Source: Streptomyces sp. NBC_01304
GTDB lineage: Bacteria; Actinomycetota; Actinomycetes; Streptomycetales; Streptomycetaceae
Length of the DNA stretch: 64,000 bases
Direction of reading: 5' to 3'
Assembly (NCBI RefSeq): GCF_035975855.1
Contig: NZ_CP109055.1
Location: forward strand, 5,828,001 to 5,892,000
Of the stretch, positions 1-7,589 are shown in pieces (position 1 is the stretch's first letter; every line of letters starts with the position of its first letter). Position numbers and translations under genes: made by a program. The notes under the pieces were generated by a model. That model searched no databases. It saw nothing but the letters and a program-made list of their open reading frames with translations, and had not been told where the DNA came from.

Positions 1-268
1 GCCGCTTCTCCACCGCCTCGTCCGGAACCCCCACCCACTCCGGGTCGGGGTCCGTGACCTGCCAGGTGAAGGCGGGCACGGCCACCGTGCCCGCCTCGCC
101 GACCGCCGTGCGCAGGCTCTCCACCACGGCCGTGGCGCCGCCCTCGACGCGCCCAAGGCCGGACAGCGACGAGTGCACGATCAGCGCCATACCCTCCTCG
201 ACGCCGGCCTCGCGCCAGCCCGCCGCCAGGGTCTCGGCGGTCAGCGCGCCGGGTCGTGCCGTGGTCAT
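1..268 (-). CDS. AAC(3)-family aminoglycoside N-acetyltransferase, 5' part only
   Basis: This leftward gene starts at the ATG whose complement is at 266-268 and runs off the left edge, so only about 89 N-terminal residues are visible. The pattern LIVHSSLSGLGRVEGG, then AVPAFTWQ, is typical of the N-terminus of the AAC(3) aminoglycoside 3-N-acetyltransferase family, which moves an acetyl group from acetyl-CoA to an amine. The catalytic half lies outside the window, so substrate and activity cannot be judged; many chromosomal Streptomyces members have no known resistance role. It lies only 24 bp downstream of the DHFR-like gene, on the same strand, so the two are probably co-transcribed. Confidence 0.72.
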   Translation of the reverse strand, partial: MTTARPGALTAETLAAGWREAGVEEGMALIVHSSLSGLGRVEGGATAVVESLRTAVGEAGTVAVPAFTWQVTDPDPEWVGVPDEAVEKR

Positions 269-292
269 GGAGTTCCCTTGGTGCGGCGCGCC

Positions 293-904
293 CTACCGCG
301 TGGGCGCGCTCTTCTTCTTCGTATAGGTCAGGAAGATCGTGCCACTGCCAAGGACCTTGTGGTCGGTGAGGGTGAACTGGGCCGGACCGAACGGCGTCTT
401 CTGCGCGAAGAGCGGGATCCCGGAGCCGATCGTCATCGGGGCCAGCTTGACGATCACCTGGTCGATCTCCGAGTAGAGCGCACCGGCCAGCTCGCCCCCG
501 CCCATCAGCCAGATGTCCTTGCCGTCCTCCTGCTTGAGCTCCCGCACCTTGGCCAGGGCGTCGCCGTTGACCAGCTCGATGCCGGGGTCGGGGCTCTCGG
601 TGAGGCTCTGCGAGAAGACCAGGTGCCGCAGGTGCGGGTAGGCGTCGGTGACTCCGGCGTCCAGGCCGTTCTGGTACGTCCTGCGGCCCTCGAGGACCGT
701 GTCGAAGCGGGTGCCCTCCGCGGTGATGCCGAGCGCGGCGCGCGCCGGGGCGGGCAGGGTTTCCGGGTACTCGGTGGCGAGGTGCTGTACGTAGTCCTCG
801 GCGATCGGCCAGAAGGCGTCGGGGCCCGAGGTGGGGTCGGAGCCGTCGGGGCCCGCGATCTGTCCGTCGATGGAGACGGCGATGTAGTACACGAGGTTGC
901 GCAT
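293..904 (-). CDS. dihydrofolate reductase / RibD C-terminal-domain family protein
   Basis: A 203-residue protein beginning MRNLVYYIAVSIDGQIAGPDG and carrying the WLMGGGELAGAL motif near residue 125, both hallmarks of the DHFR-like reductase fold shared by DHFR and the RibD C-terminal domain. Family members use NAD(P)H, but the true substrate of this subfamily is unknown, and it should not be read as housekeeping folA. It is divergent from a TetR regulator across a 196-bp repeat-rich spacer, which suggests that the regulator controls it. The AAC(3)-like gene follows closely downstream. Confidence 0.85.
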   Translation of the reverse strand: MRNLVYYIAVSIDGQIAGPDGSDPTSGPDAFWPIAEDYVQHLATEYPETLPAPARAALGITAEGTRFDTVLEGRRTYQNGLDAGVTDAYPHLRHLVFSQSLTESPDPGIELVNGDALAKVRELKQEDGKDIWLMGGGELAGALYSEIDQVIVKLAPMTIGSGIPLFAQKTPFGPAQFTLTDHKVLGSGTIFLTYTKKKSAPTR

Positions 905-972
905 GGGTGTCCCCTCTGGAGCAGCCGTGCAGCGGCTATGCTCATCACCGATGCACTCTGCCTGCAGTGGTT

Positions 973-1067
973 AGTGCTTAGTACTGCAACTACAGTGCTT
1001 AGAAGCCTAGTGCCGCACCCGAGGTGGCGCAAACGCATACGTGCGGTGGCGTATACGTGCGGTGGCG
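973..1067. promoter_or_regulatory. repeat-rich divergent control region between DHFR-like and TetR genes
   Basis: The spacer holds AGTGCTTAG twice, at 973-981 and 994-1002, offset by 21 bp (two helical turns). Around the second copy, AGTACTG and CAGTGCT form a near-inverted repeat. Closer to the TetR gene a 15-bp direct repeat, ATACGTGCGGTGGCG, lies at 1037-1051 and 1053-1067. These are plausible TetR operators acting in both directions; binding is inferred. Confidence 0.45.
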
Positions 1068-1100
1068 CAGAACCGAAGACACGAGAGGACCGCTCCCCCC

Positions 1101-1679
1101 ATGCGACAGAACCCGGCACGACGGGCCGCCCTCCTCGACGGCGCGATCGAGGTGCTCGCCCGCGAAGGCTCACGCGGCCTCACCCTGCGCGCGGTCGATA
1201 CTCAGGCCGAGGTTCCCAAGGGGACCACGACCAACTACTTCGCCAACCGTGCCGAGTTGCTGGCCCAGGTCATGCAGCGTATCCAGGAGCGGCTCACCCC
1301 GGACGAATCCCAACTGGCCGACACCATGAGCGAGAAGCCGTCCGTCGAGCTGGTCGCCACCCTCCTCAAGCAGCTCCTCGCCCGGATGCGCGCCGACCGC
1401 AGCAGCTGGCTGGCCTTGATGGAGCTGCGTCTGGAAGCCACCCGGCGCCCGGAACTGAGCGCCGAGCTCACCCGGTTCTTCGCCGGTCAGCTCGACGGGA
1501 ACATCAGCTTCCATCTGGGGGCGGGGCTGCCCGGCGACCGCATCAGCGTCGTGCTGCTGTACTTCGCCATGGTCGGACTGATCGTGGACGATCTGACGGT
1601 GCCGGAGCTCCTTGAGCCGTACGCCGTCGACGAGTTGATCGAGGAGATGGCGAAGCGGATGTTGCCGGCGGCCGACTGA
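1101..1679 (+). CDS. TetR-family transcriptional regulator
   Basis: A 192-residue regulator. Residues 1-55 form the TetR-type DNA-binding domain (ARRAALLDGAIEVLAREG, then a turn leading to TNYFANRAELL); the rest is the all-helical ligand-binding and dimer domain. I chose the ATG at 1101 because AGAGGA lies about 11 bp upstream, while the longer frame from 1041 would translate the 15-bp direct repeat of the spacer. It is divergent from the DHFR-like gene and probably represses itself and that gene. The ligand is unknown. Confidence 0.88.
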   Translation: MRQNPARRAALLDGAIEVLAREGSRGLTLRAVDTQAEVPKGTTTNYFANRAELLAQVMQRIQERLTPDESQLADTMSEKPSVELVATLLKQLLARMRADRSSWLALMELRLEATRRPELSAELTRFFAGQLDGNISFHLGAGLPGDRISVVLLYFAMVGLIVDDLTVPELLEPYAVDELIEEMAKRMLPAAD

Positions 1680-1696
1680 GCGCACCGGGTAGGCGG

Positions 1697-1725
1697 GGGC
1701 CCCGACCGGAATCCGGTCGGGGCCC
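1697..1725 (+). terminator. hairpin after the TetR gene
   Basis: GGGCCCCGACCGG and CCGGTCGGGGCCC form a perfect 13-bp stem around a 3-base loop (AAT), 17 bp past the TetR stop codon. There is no U-run, which is common for Streptomyces terminators. Confidence 0.7.
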
Positions 1726-1752
1726 TCGTGCGTGCAAGGCGACGCGATTGTG

Positions 1753-1792
1753 CGACGCGTACAGACGCGTTTGTACGACGCGTTCAGACGCG
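1753..1792. repeat. 17-bp imperfect direct repeat
   Basis: CGACGCGTACAGACGCG (1753-1769) recurs with one change at 1776-1792, across the 3' end of the NTF2-like gene. Function unknown. Confidence 0.5.
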
Positions 1793-2179
1793 CGACACGT
1801 GGTACTGGCGGATGCGCCAGCCGCCCTCATGGCCGTCCTCACCGGTACGGACGGCGACCACGGACAGCCGTACCGGTATGTCGCCGTCGTGCTGGTGGAA
1901 CACGACCTGCGCCAGGCCGCCGATCCAGTCCTCGCCTCCTTGGTAGGCGTGCAGGACGCGGGCGACGGCCCGGGTGCCCTCCGGGACCTTCCGGTAGTAG
2001 CCGAGGATGGCCTCGGGGCCGGTGACCGGATCCGGGAACAGGCCCTGGAACAGGGCGTCTTCGGTGAAGAGCGCGACGGTCCCCTCGGGGGAGGGCCGGT
2101 TGAAGCGGGCCTGCCACTCGTCGAGAAGGGCGCCGAGAGTCTGCGTGGCGGTCGTCGCCGGGTGCTGCGCGGTGGTCAC
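1784..2179 (-). CDS. SnoaL/NTF2-like family protein
   Basis: A 131-residue protein with the small cone-shaped NTF2/SnoaL pattern: an N-terminal helix (LLDEWQARFNRPSPEGTVALF), a central FPDPVTGPEAILGYY motif, and a C-terminal WRIRQYHVSRV strand. Such proteins are polyketide cyclases, ester or steroid isomerases, or ligand-binding proteins; the substrate cannot be told here. The GTG start at 2179 overlaps the TGA of the upstream SDR gene in a GTGA junction, with GGAGG just upstream, so the two are translationally coupled and probably act on the same substrate. Confidence 0.78.
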   Translation of the reverse strand: MTTAQHPATTATQTLGALLDEWQARFNRPSPEGTVALFTEDALFQGLFPDPVTGPEAILGYYRKVPEGTRAVARVLHAYQGGEDWIGGLAQVVFHQHDGDIPVRLSVVAVRTGEDGHEGGWRIRQYHVSRV

Positions 2180-2886
2180 CGGATGCCTCCGTCGGTGTCG
2201 AGGGTGATGCCCGCCGTGAAGGTGTTCTCCATCAGGAACAGGGCGGCGTGCGCGAGTTCGTCGGCCTCTCCCGGGCGGGCGACGGGCAGCCTGCGCGCGA
2301 CCGAGTCCCGGTACTCGGCGTGCTCCTGCGCCGGCATGCGGGCCGCGTGCGTGTCGACCGGGCCGGGGGCCAGGGCGTTGACGCGCAGCGGGGCGAGCTC
2401 GTGGGTGAGGGACTTGACCAGGCCCTCGACGGCGCCGTTGACCGCGGCGAAGGCGGAGAAGCCGAGCTCGGGCTTGCGGTAGAGGTAGCCGGACATGAGG
2501 GTCACGGACCCGGTCTCGCGCGGGATGAGCGGCAGGGTCGCCTTCAACAGGCGGTACTGCCCCCACCACTTGATCTCGAAGAAGCGCCGGAAGGCGACCT
2601 CGTCGAGCTCGTCGAACGGGCCGGTGGTGACGCCCGCGGCACAGGTGAACAGGTGGTCCACGCGCGCGAGCGAACCCACGGCCGCGGCGATGGACTCGGG
2701 GTCCGTGACATCGAGTACGCGGTACTCGGCCGTGCCCCCGATGTTCTCGGCGGCCTGCCGCACGGCGTCCTCGTTGCGGTCGGTGAGCACGACATGGGCG
2801 CCGCGCTCGGCCGCGAGCCGTGCCGTCGCCAGGCCGATGCCGGATCCGGCGCCGGTGATGAGCACGGTGGTGCCACTCAGGGTCAT
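2176..2886 (-). CDS. SDR-family oxidoreductase lacking the YxxxK pair
   Basis: A 236-residue Rossmann protein. TGAGSGIG near residues 11-18 is the classical SDR cofactor motif, and NALAPG near the end is the usual substrate-loop motif. The catalytic YxxxK is not conserved: where YxAxK is expected the sequence reads FAAVN, so both Tyr and Lys are replaced, although a Ser is present upstream (LMSG). I recall a subfamily of SDR-like proteins with this loss. The protein may be a reductase with an altered mechanism or a non-catalytic binding protein. It is coupled to the NTF2-like gene. Confidence 0.85.
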   Translation of the reverse strand: MTLSGTTVLITGAGSGIGLATARLAAERGAHVVLTDRNEDAVRQAAENIGGTAEYRVLDVTDPESIAAAVGSLARVDHLFTCAAGVTTGPFDELDEVAFRRFFEIKWWGQYRLLKATLPLIPRETGSVTLMSGYLYRKPELGFSAFAAVNGAVEGLVKSLTHELAPLRVNALAPGPVDTHAARMPAQEHAEYRDSVARRLPVARPGEADELAHAALFLMENTFTAGITLDTDGGIR

Positions 2887-2900
2887 GGGGGTCCTCTCCT

Positions 2901-2940
2901 GCGATTCTGCGATTCCCTGGTATTCCCTGGGATTCCCAGG
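2901..2940. promoter_or_regulatory. 10-bp-phased ATTCCC repeats upstream of the SDR gene
   Basis: Three contiguous 10-mers, GATTCCCTGG, TATTCCCTGG and GATTCCCAGG, lie at 2911-2940, preceded by a related GCGATTCTGC at 2901-2910. The 10-bp period puts each unit on the same helix face. They lie 15-54 bp upstream of the SDR start and between two divergent genes, so they look like operators, perhaps for the LuxR-type regulator next door. Confidence 0.45.
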
Positions 2941-3017
2941 CGGATGTGGCCGCCTGCGCCGTCAGGCTATGGGTGCAGTCGGGCGATTTCCTTTGGAATG
3001 GCGTGCATAATCATGAA

Positions 3018-4058
3018 ATGCTGGATCATGAAAGGGATGACCGGACCGTTGACCGGACGTCCGGGGGGACCCCTAATTGCCCATGCGCCGAAGATCCGTC
3101 GACGGTGCCGTCCACGGTGTGCGCGCAGGGCCTCGCGCGCTATCGCTATGCGGTGATCAAGGGCTGTATGCCGCTGAACCAGGCCCCCAGGTGCCTGCTC
3201 GAGCTGGGCCTGGTGACCGAGCCGCCGGACGACCCGAGGCTCGTGGTGCCGGTGGCACCGGACGTGGCACTGGACGAGCTCCTTCAGCCGTACGAGGACG
3301 AGATCAGGCTCGGCCGCCAGCGGGTGCAGCGCGCCCGCTCGGACTTCTCGTCCGTGCAGGCGATGTACCGGGCGGCGGTCCGCGAGTCCCGCTCCAGCGT
3401 GGCCCGGATCGACGGCGAGGGCGCGGTCATGCCGACGCTGGAGCGGGCGGTGCGCTCCTGCCGCAGCGAGCTCGCGACGATCCAGCCCCTCGGCGAACGG
3501 AACGCCTTCGACCTGGAGGACCCGCGCCTCGTGCAACCGGGCGTCACCCACCGCACGCTGTATCCGCACGCGGCACAGACGAACGCCCGGCTGCGGCGGC
3601 ACATCGCCCAGGTCGAGGACGCGGGCGGGCAGGTGCGCACCGTGGACCAGGTGATCGGGCGGCTGCTGCTGTGCGACCGGTCGAGCGCGTACCTGGTGCA
3701 CAGCGACAGTTCGCCGTACGCGGGCGCGGTGGAGATCACCCACCCGGGCATCGTGGCCTTCCTCGTCTGCGTATTCGAAGAGGCCTGGCAGCGCGGCACC
3801 CCGGTCTCGGCGCAGGCCGTCCGCTCGCGGGAGCCGGTGATCGTGGACGAGGTGGAGCGGGCCGTCATGCGGCTCCTCGTGTCCGGGCACACCGATGACG
3901 CGATCGCCCGCCGGCTCGGGGTGTCGCGGCGGACCGTGGCCGGTCATGTGGCCCGGATCTCCCAGCAGTTGGGGTCGCGGTCGCGGGCGCAGCTCGGCTA
4001 TCTCATCGCCGCGGCGGAGGCGGCGCAGGGCGGCGCGGGGGAGCGGATCGCCCTCTGA
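3018..4058 (+). CDS. LuxR-family (HTH) transcriptional regulator
   Basis: The C-terminal 65 residues are a LuxR-type helix-turn-helix (VMRLLVSGHTDDAIARRLGV, then RRTVAGHVARI). The preceding 250 residues resemble Streptomyces regulators with a TrmB-like helical N-terminus (CLLELGLV) and a central sensor region ending in EITHPGIVAFLVCVFEEAW. There is no receiver domain, so a classical phosphorelay is not expected. The start is uncertain: ATG 3018 lacks a clear ribosome site, GTG 2946 is upstream, and GTG 3105 fits the family's usual N-terminus. The gene is divergent from the SDR/NTF2 pair, its likely target. Confidence 0.78.
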   Translation: MLDHERDDRTVDRTSGGTPNCPCAEDPSTVPSTVCAQGLARYRYAVIKGCMPLNQAPRCLLELGLVTEPPDDPRLVVPVAPDVALDELLQPYEDEIRLGRQRVQRARSDFSSVQAMYRAAVRESRSSVARIDGEGAVMPTLERAVRSCRSELATIQPLGERNAFDLEDPRLVQPGVTHRTLYPHAAQTNARLRRHIAQVEDAGGQVRTVDQVIGRLLLCDRSSAYLVHSDSSPYAGAVEITHPGIVAFLVCVFEEAWQRGTPVSAQAVRSREPVIVDEVERAVMRLLVSGHTDDAIARRLGVSRRTVAGHVARISQQLGSRSRAQLGYLIAAAEAAQGGAGERIAL

Positions 4059-4082
4059 GAGCCTGCGAACGAGGCCGGACAC

Positions 4083-4145
4083 GCGGTACGCCATGCCGGT
4101 CAGGCGGTACGTCATGCCGGTCAGGCGGTACGTCGCCGTAGGTGG
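4083..4145. repeat. 21-bp tandem repeat at the permease 3' end
   Basis: Units beginning GCGGTACG start at 4083, 4104 and 4125 (period 21); the first two are nearly identical and the third is partial. They overlap the last codons and stop of the leftward permease and the LuxR-permease gap. Confidence 0.6.
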
Positions 4146-5533
4146 CCCACTGCCGCGAGCGCGCCGGCGAGCAGGCCGGAGCCGAGGATCTGGCCGCGCG
4201 CGGACGGGTCCAGGGCCATCGCGGCGATCACGGCCACGAGGACGACGATCACCGCGAGGGTGATGCCGGGGAAGCCGGGGGTGCGCAGGACCAGGCGCTC
4301 GGGTTCGGTGCGCTCCAGGCGGCGGCGCAGGACCAGGTGGGAGGCGGCGACCGTCAGCCACATGAAGAGCATGGCGCCGCCCATGGCCTCGGCGAGGACC
4401 GGGAGTACGGCTCCGGGCCGCACCGCCTCCAGCGGGATGCACAGGAAACCGAGGGCGGCGGAGGCGAGCACCGCCCGGCGCGGGGCGCCCTTGGAGCTGA
4501 CGGGGGCGAGGGCCGCCGGGGCGTCGCGGCGCAGGGCGAGGGAGTGCAGCATCCGGGAGGTGCCGTACAGATTGGCGTTCAGGGCGGAGAGGAGCGCGAC
4601 GAGGATGACGGCCTCGGTGACGGTGCCGGCGGCGGGGATGCCGAGCCGTTCGAGCACCAACGGGTAGGGGCTGCGCCCGGGTTCGGCCGCGGTCCAGGGC
4701 AGCAGCGCGGCCAGGACGGCGACCGAGCCGATGTAGAACAGGGCGATCCGCCAGATCGCGGAGCGGACGGCGCGCGAGACGGCGAGCGCCGGGTCGGCGG
4801 ACTCGGCGGCGGCCATGGCGATGACCTCCATGCCGCCGAAGGCGAAGATCACGGCGAGCAGCGCCGCGAGGATGCCGCCCGTGCCGTGCGGGGCGAAGCC
4901 GCCGTGGCCGGTCAGATGGGCGGTGCCGGGCGAGGGCGTACCGGGCAGCCAGCCGAACAGCGCGGCGGCGCCGAGCGCGATGAACGCGATGACTGCGGCG
5001 ACCTTGAGGGAGGCGAACCAGAACTCCGCCTCCCCGAACATCTTCACCGACAGTGTGTTCAGCCCGGTGAACAGGGCCATGAAGGCAAGCGCGGCAACCC
5101 AGTTGGGCAGGCCCGGTATCCACTGGTGGACGATGCCCGCAGCCGCCATGGCCTCCACGGCGATGGCGATGGACGTGATCCACCAGTAGAGCCACCCGGT
5201 GGTGAACCCGGCCCACGGCCCGAGCGCCTTGTCGGCGTAGACGGAGAACGACCCGGACACCGGCAGGGCGGCGGCCAGTTCGCCGAGCATCCGCATGATG
5301 GCGAGCGCGATGAGCGCGGCGACCAGATAGGAGACGAGCACGGCGGGCCCGGCGAGGGCGAGCCCCTGCCCCGAGCCGACGAAGAGACCGGCCCCGATGA
5401 CACCGCCGAGGGCGAGCATCGTCAGGTGACGGGAGGCCAGTTGGGGCTTGAGGCTGTGCTCGGCGGGTGTGGCGGGCTCGGCGGGAGGGTGCTGCGGCGG
5501 GTGCGGGGGGCGGGTAGCTGCGGGGGCGGCCAC
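4121..5533 (-). CDS. APC-family amino acid permease
   Basis: A 470-residue integral membrane protein with about 12 hydrophobic segments. The first begins with LTMLALGGVIGAGLFVGSG, the APC consensus for amino acid binding in TM1, and the second is followed by GELAAALPVSGSF. This resembles the GABA/aromatic amino acid/asparagine permease group, proton symporters in the cytoplasmic membrane. A Pro-rich cytoplasmic N-terminus precedes TM1. It follows the tyrosinase operon on the same strand but is separated from it by a strong hairpin, so partly independent transcription is likely. Uptake of tyrosine or a related amino acid would fit the context but is inference. Confidence 0.88.
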   Translation of the reverse strand: MAAPAATRPPHPPQHPPAEPATPAEHSLKPQLASRHLTMLALGGVIGAGLFVGSGQGLALAGPAVLVSYLVAALIALAIMRMLGELAAALPVSGSFSVYADKALGPWAGFTTGWLYWWITSIAIAVEAMAAAGIVHQWIPGLPNWVAALAFMALFTGLNTLSVKMFGEAEFWFASLKVAAVIAFIALGAAALFGWLPGTPSPGTAHLTGHGGFAPHGTGGILAALLAVIFAFGGMEVIAMAAAESADPALAVSRAVRSAIWRIALFYIGSVAVLAALLPWTAAEPGRSPYPLVLERLGIPAAGTVTEAVILVALLSALNANLYGTSRMLHSLALRRDAPAALAPVSSKGAPRRAVLASAALGFLCIPLEAVRPGAVLPVLAEAMGGAMLFMWLTVAASHLVLRRRLERTEPERLVLRTPGFPGITLAVIVVLVAVIAAMALDPSARGQILGSGLLAGALAAVGHLRRRTA

Positions 5534-5565
5534 GAGGCTCCTTGGTCAGGGGGGTGGGAACGAGG

Positions 5566-5595
5566 CCGGGCCGGCCCTTGCGAGGGCCGGCCCGG
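5566..5595 (-). terminator. terminator after the tyrosinase operon
   Basis: CCGGGCCGGCCCT and AGGGCCGGCCCGG form a perfect 13-bp stem with a TGCG loop between the MoaF-like gene and the permease. Confidence 0.72.
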
Positions 5596-5619
5596 TGGCA
5601 GCACCTGTGTCAGGTCAGG

Positions 5620-6066
5620 TCAGGCGATGCGGGTGAGGGAGGCGGTGTGCAGCTCGCCGACCCGCTTGCCCTGCCCGTCGACGTACGTCCAGTACACGGA
5701 GACGGTCTTGGAGTTGAGGTCCATGACGTGCGAGACGGTCATGCCGGACTCCTCGACCCAATTGACGTGGTACACGCCGTCGTTGACCTTCTTGACGGCC
5801 AGGTCCTGGTTGCCGCTGTTGCCCTTCATCGGGCCTTCCAGGGCCTCCCAGTGCAGCTTGGCGCCGTCGGCGGAGTAGCTGTTGCGGAAGACGACGCCGT
5901 TGTCGACCTCCAGGCGGTACGCGTGACCGGCGAAGGCGGGCAGCTCGCTGCGGGTGTCCTCCACCGCGGTACGGGCGGGAGCGGGGGCGGGAGAGTCGGC
6001 GAAGGCCGGGCCCGCGAGGGCGACGGCGGCGGTGAGGGCGAGCGCGGGTGCCAGGATTTTGCGCAT
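5620..6066 (-). CDS. secreted MoaF-like (calycin-type) protein
   Basis: A 148-residue protein with a Sec signal peptide (MRKILAPALALTAAVALAG, cleavage likely after AFA near residue 23). The mature part has alternating beta strands with the motif YRLEVDNGVVFRNSYSADG and later NWVEESGMTVSHVMDL, which I recognise as the MoaF/lipocalin-like domain. MoaF-type proteins are poorly characterised; the Klebsiella name comes from a monoamine-regulated operon. It is the last gene of the tyrosinase operon, so it may bind a phenolic or quinone product outside the cell, but that is inference. Confidence 0.68.
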   Translation of the reverse strand: MRKILAPALALTAAVALAGPAFADSPAPAPARTAVEDTRSELPAFAGHAYRLEVDNGVVFRNSYSADGAKLHWEALEGPMKGNSGNQDLAVKKVNDGVYHVNWVEESGMTVSHVMDLNSKTVSVYWTYVDGQGKRVGELHTASLTRIA

Positions 6067-6183
6067 GACGGATCAGCTCCTTGCTGAAGTTACGGATGAA
6101 TGGGGTGAGTTGATCGCCCCTGCGGCCTGCTGTCCCCGACTGGCCGCAGGGGCGCCGCCCCGTGAACGGGGAGGTCTGAGGGC

Positions 6184-7050
6184 TCAGGCGTACGCGTAGA
6201 ACCCGGAGTGATCGAGCAGCTGCCGCGGCGTGAACTCCCACGGCGTGAGCGTGTCGTCGAGCGAAAGCACCCGCCCGAACTGGCTGTCACCGGCCGCGAT
6301 CGGCTTCTCGGGCAGGTACTGCGGCACGTCCTTGTGCCGGGCCTGCCACCGCGTCCAGATCAGGTCGATGAAGCAGTGGTGGAGCCAGAAGACCGGGTCG
6401 TTCGGGGAACTGCCCCCGGTCATCTGGCCGCCGGCCCAGGCGTGGACGCGGTTGTGCAGCTTCCAGCCCACGTCCGCGCCGACCGTCCAGCCCTCCAGCT
6501 TGTTGCGGAAGCCGGCGGTGGTCGCGGTGGAGTCGTACGGATAGGTGTCGTAGCGCGGATCGGAGAGCGCTTCCTCCAGATCCGCCCGGCTGGGCAGCGT
6601 CACTCCGTCGTTCCAGCCGCCGAAGTTCCGCATGAGGAACGGGTCGTTGGTGACCTGGACGTTGATGTCCCACTGGCCGAGCCGGTGGGCGAAGCGCCCC
6701 TCGGTGACCTGGAAGTCACCGGTGCGGCCGTTGCCGCCCAGGAAGTCGGCGGTCCAGGGCAGTTGGTTGGTCGACTGCTCCGAGGTCCAGTCCCAGTACG
6801 GGAGCGTGACCTGGTCGTCGACCTTGCGCAGCTCGTTCTCGAAGCTGATGAGCATGGCGCGGTGCCAGGGCAGAAAGCTGGGGCTCATATGGCCGAAGCG
6901 CTTGCCGCCCTCGCCGTCGGCGACGAAGTAGTGGGCATGGGTGCGGACGTAGTCGTCGTAGACGCCCTTGCGTTTCACTTCGAGGACGGCGTCGACGAAG
7001 CGCTTCTGCTCGCCGGCGGTCAGGTCCTTGCAGTTCTTGCGTACGTGCAC
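6184..7050 (-). CDS. melC2: tyrosinase (type 3 copper monooxygenase), MelC2/MelD2-like
   Basis: A 288-residue tyrosinase oxidising monophenols and o-diphenols to quinones. The CuA ligands fall at His38, His54 (GHMSPSFLPWHR) and His63, exactly the spacing of Streptomyces MelC2. The CuB ligands are His199 and His203 (HNRVH) and His225 (NDPVFWLHH). Asn follows the first CuB histidine, the residue linked to monophenolase rather than only catechol oxidase activity. There is no signal peptide, as is usual for MelC2, which is exported with its caddie protein MelC1, encoded just upstream. About 15 residues longer than classical MelC2, it looks closer to the MelD2 type. Confidence 0.93.
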   Translation of the reverse strand: MHVRKNCKDLTAGEQKRFVDAVLEVKRKGVYDDYVRTHAHYFVADGEGGKRFGHMSPSFLPWHRAMLISFENELRKVDDQVTLPYWDWTSEQSTNQLPWTADFLGGNGRTGDFQVTEGRFAHRLGQWDINVQVTNDPFLMRNFGGWNDGVTLPSRADLEEALSDPRYDTYPYDSTATTAGFRNKLEGWTVGADVGWKLHNRVHAWAGGQMTGGSSPNDPVFWLHHCFIDLIWTRWQARHKDVPQYLPEKPIAAGDSQFGRVLSLDDTLTPWEFTPRQLLDHSGFYAYA

Positions 7051-7101
7051 GAAGAGGGTGCTCCTGCGGGTGTCGCTGCGGGTTTATTGAGGGCGGGCCG
7101 G

Positions 7102-7584
7102 TCAGCCGTGGATATTGCCCAGCGCCACCTGCGAGTTGGGCCCCAGGTTGTTGACCGCGGCCTGGGCGCAGGCGCGGGCGGTCGGGAACGACTCGTAGTG
7201 GTTGAGCAGGCTCATGTACGTGCCGTCGGCGCGCCGCATGACGTGCAGCACCCTGCCGTCGATCTTGATCTCGACCGGCGGGGCGGGCGAGAAGGCCTGC
7301 TGGGCCGCGGCCTGCCGCACCGAGGCCGAGGTGCGGGCCATGGCGGGCGCGGGCCCGTGGTGGGCATGGCCGCCCTCCGCGACGGGCTTCCCCTCGATGC
7401 GGCGGCCCTTGTAGACCTCGTCGAACGGGGCGGCCGGGTCCGGCCCACCGGCGGCGGCCTCGGCCGGCCCGGGTGTCTCGGACGCGGTGGCCACAGCGGT
7501 CACGGCGGTGACCCCGGCGACGGCGGCCGCCCCGACGGCGGCGTGCTGAAGCAGCGAACGGCGGTTCATGACGGTCGAGTTCAT
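7102..7584 (-). CDS. melC1: tyrosinase cofactor / copper caddie protein MelC1
   Basis: A 160-residue protein with a twin-arginine-type signal (MNRRSLLQHAAVGAAA). FDEVYKGRRIEGKP, the His-rich GGHAHHG and IKIDGRVLHVMRRADGTYMS match the MelC1 family, which binds apotyrosinase, delivers copper and carries the complex through the Tat pathway. Compared with classical MelC1 there are about 20 extra residues between the His-rich stretch and the IDG core. The start at 7584 is preceded by GAGGGG; an in-frame ATG at 7569 is possible. The tyrosinase gene follows after 51 bp. Confidence 0.92.
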   Translation of the reverse strand: MNSTVMNRRSLLQHAAVGAAAVAGVTAVTAVATASETPGPAEAAAGGPDPAAPFDEVYKGRRIEGKPVAEGGHAHHGPAPAMARTSASVRQAAAQQAFSPAPPVEIKIDGRVLHVMRRADGTYMSLLNHYESFPTARACAQAAVNNLGPNSQVALGNIHG

Positions 7585-7589
7585 GGTGA

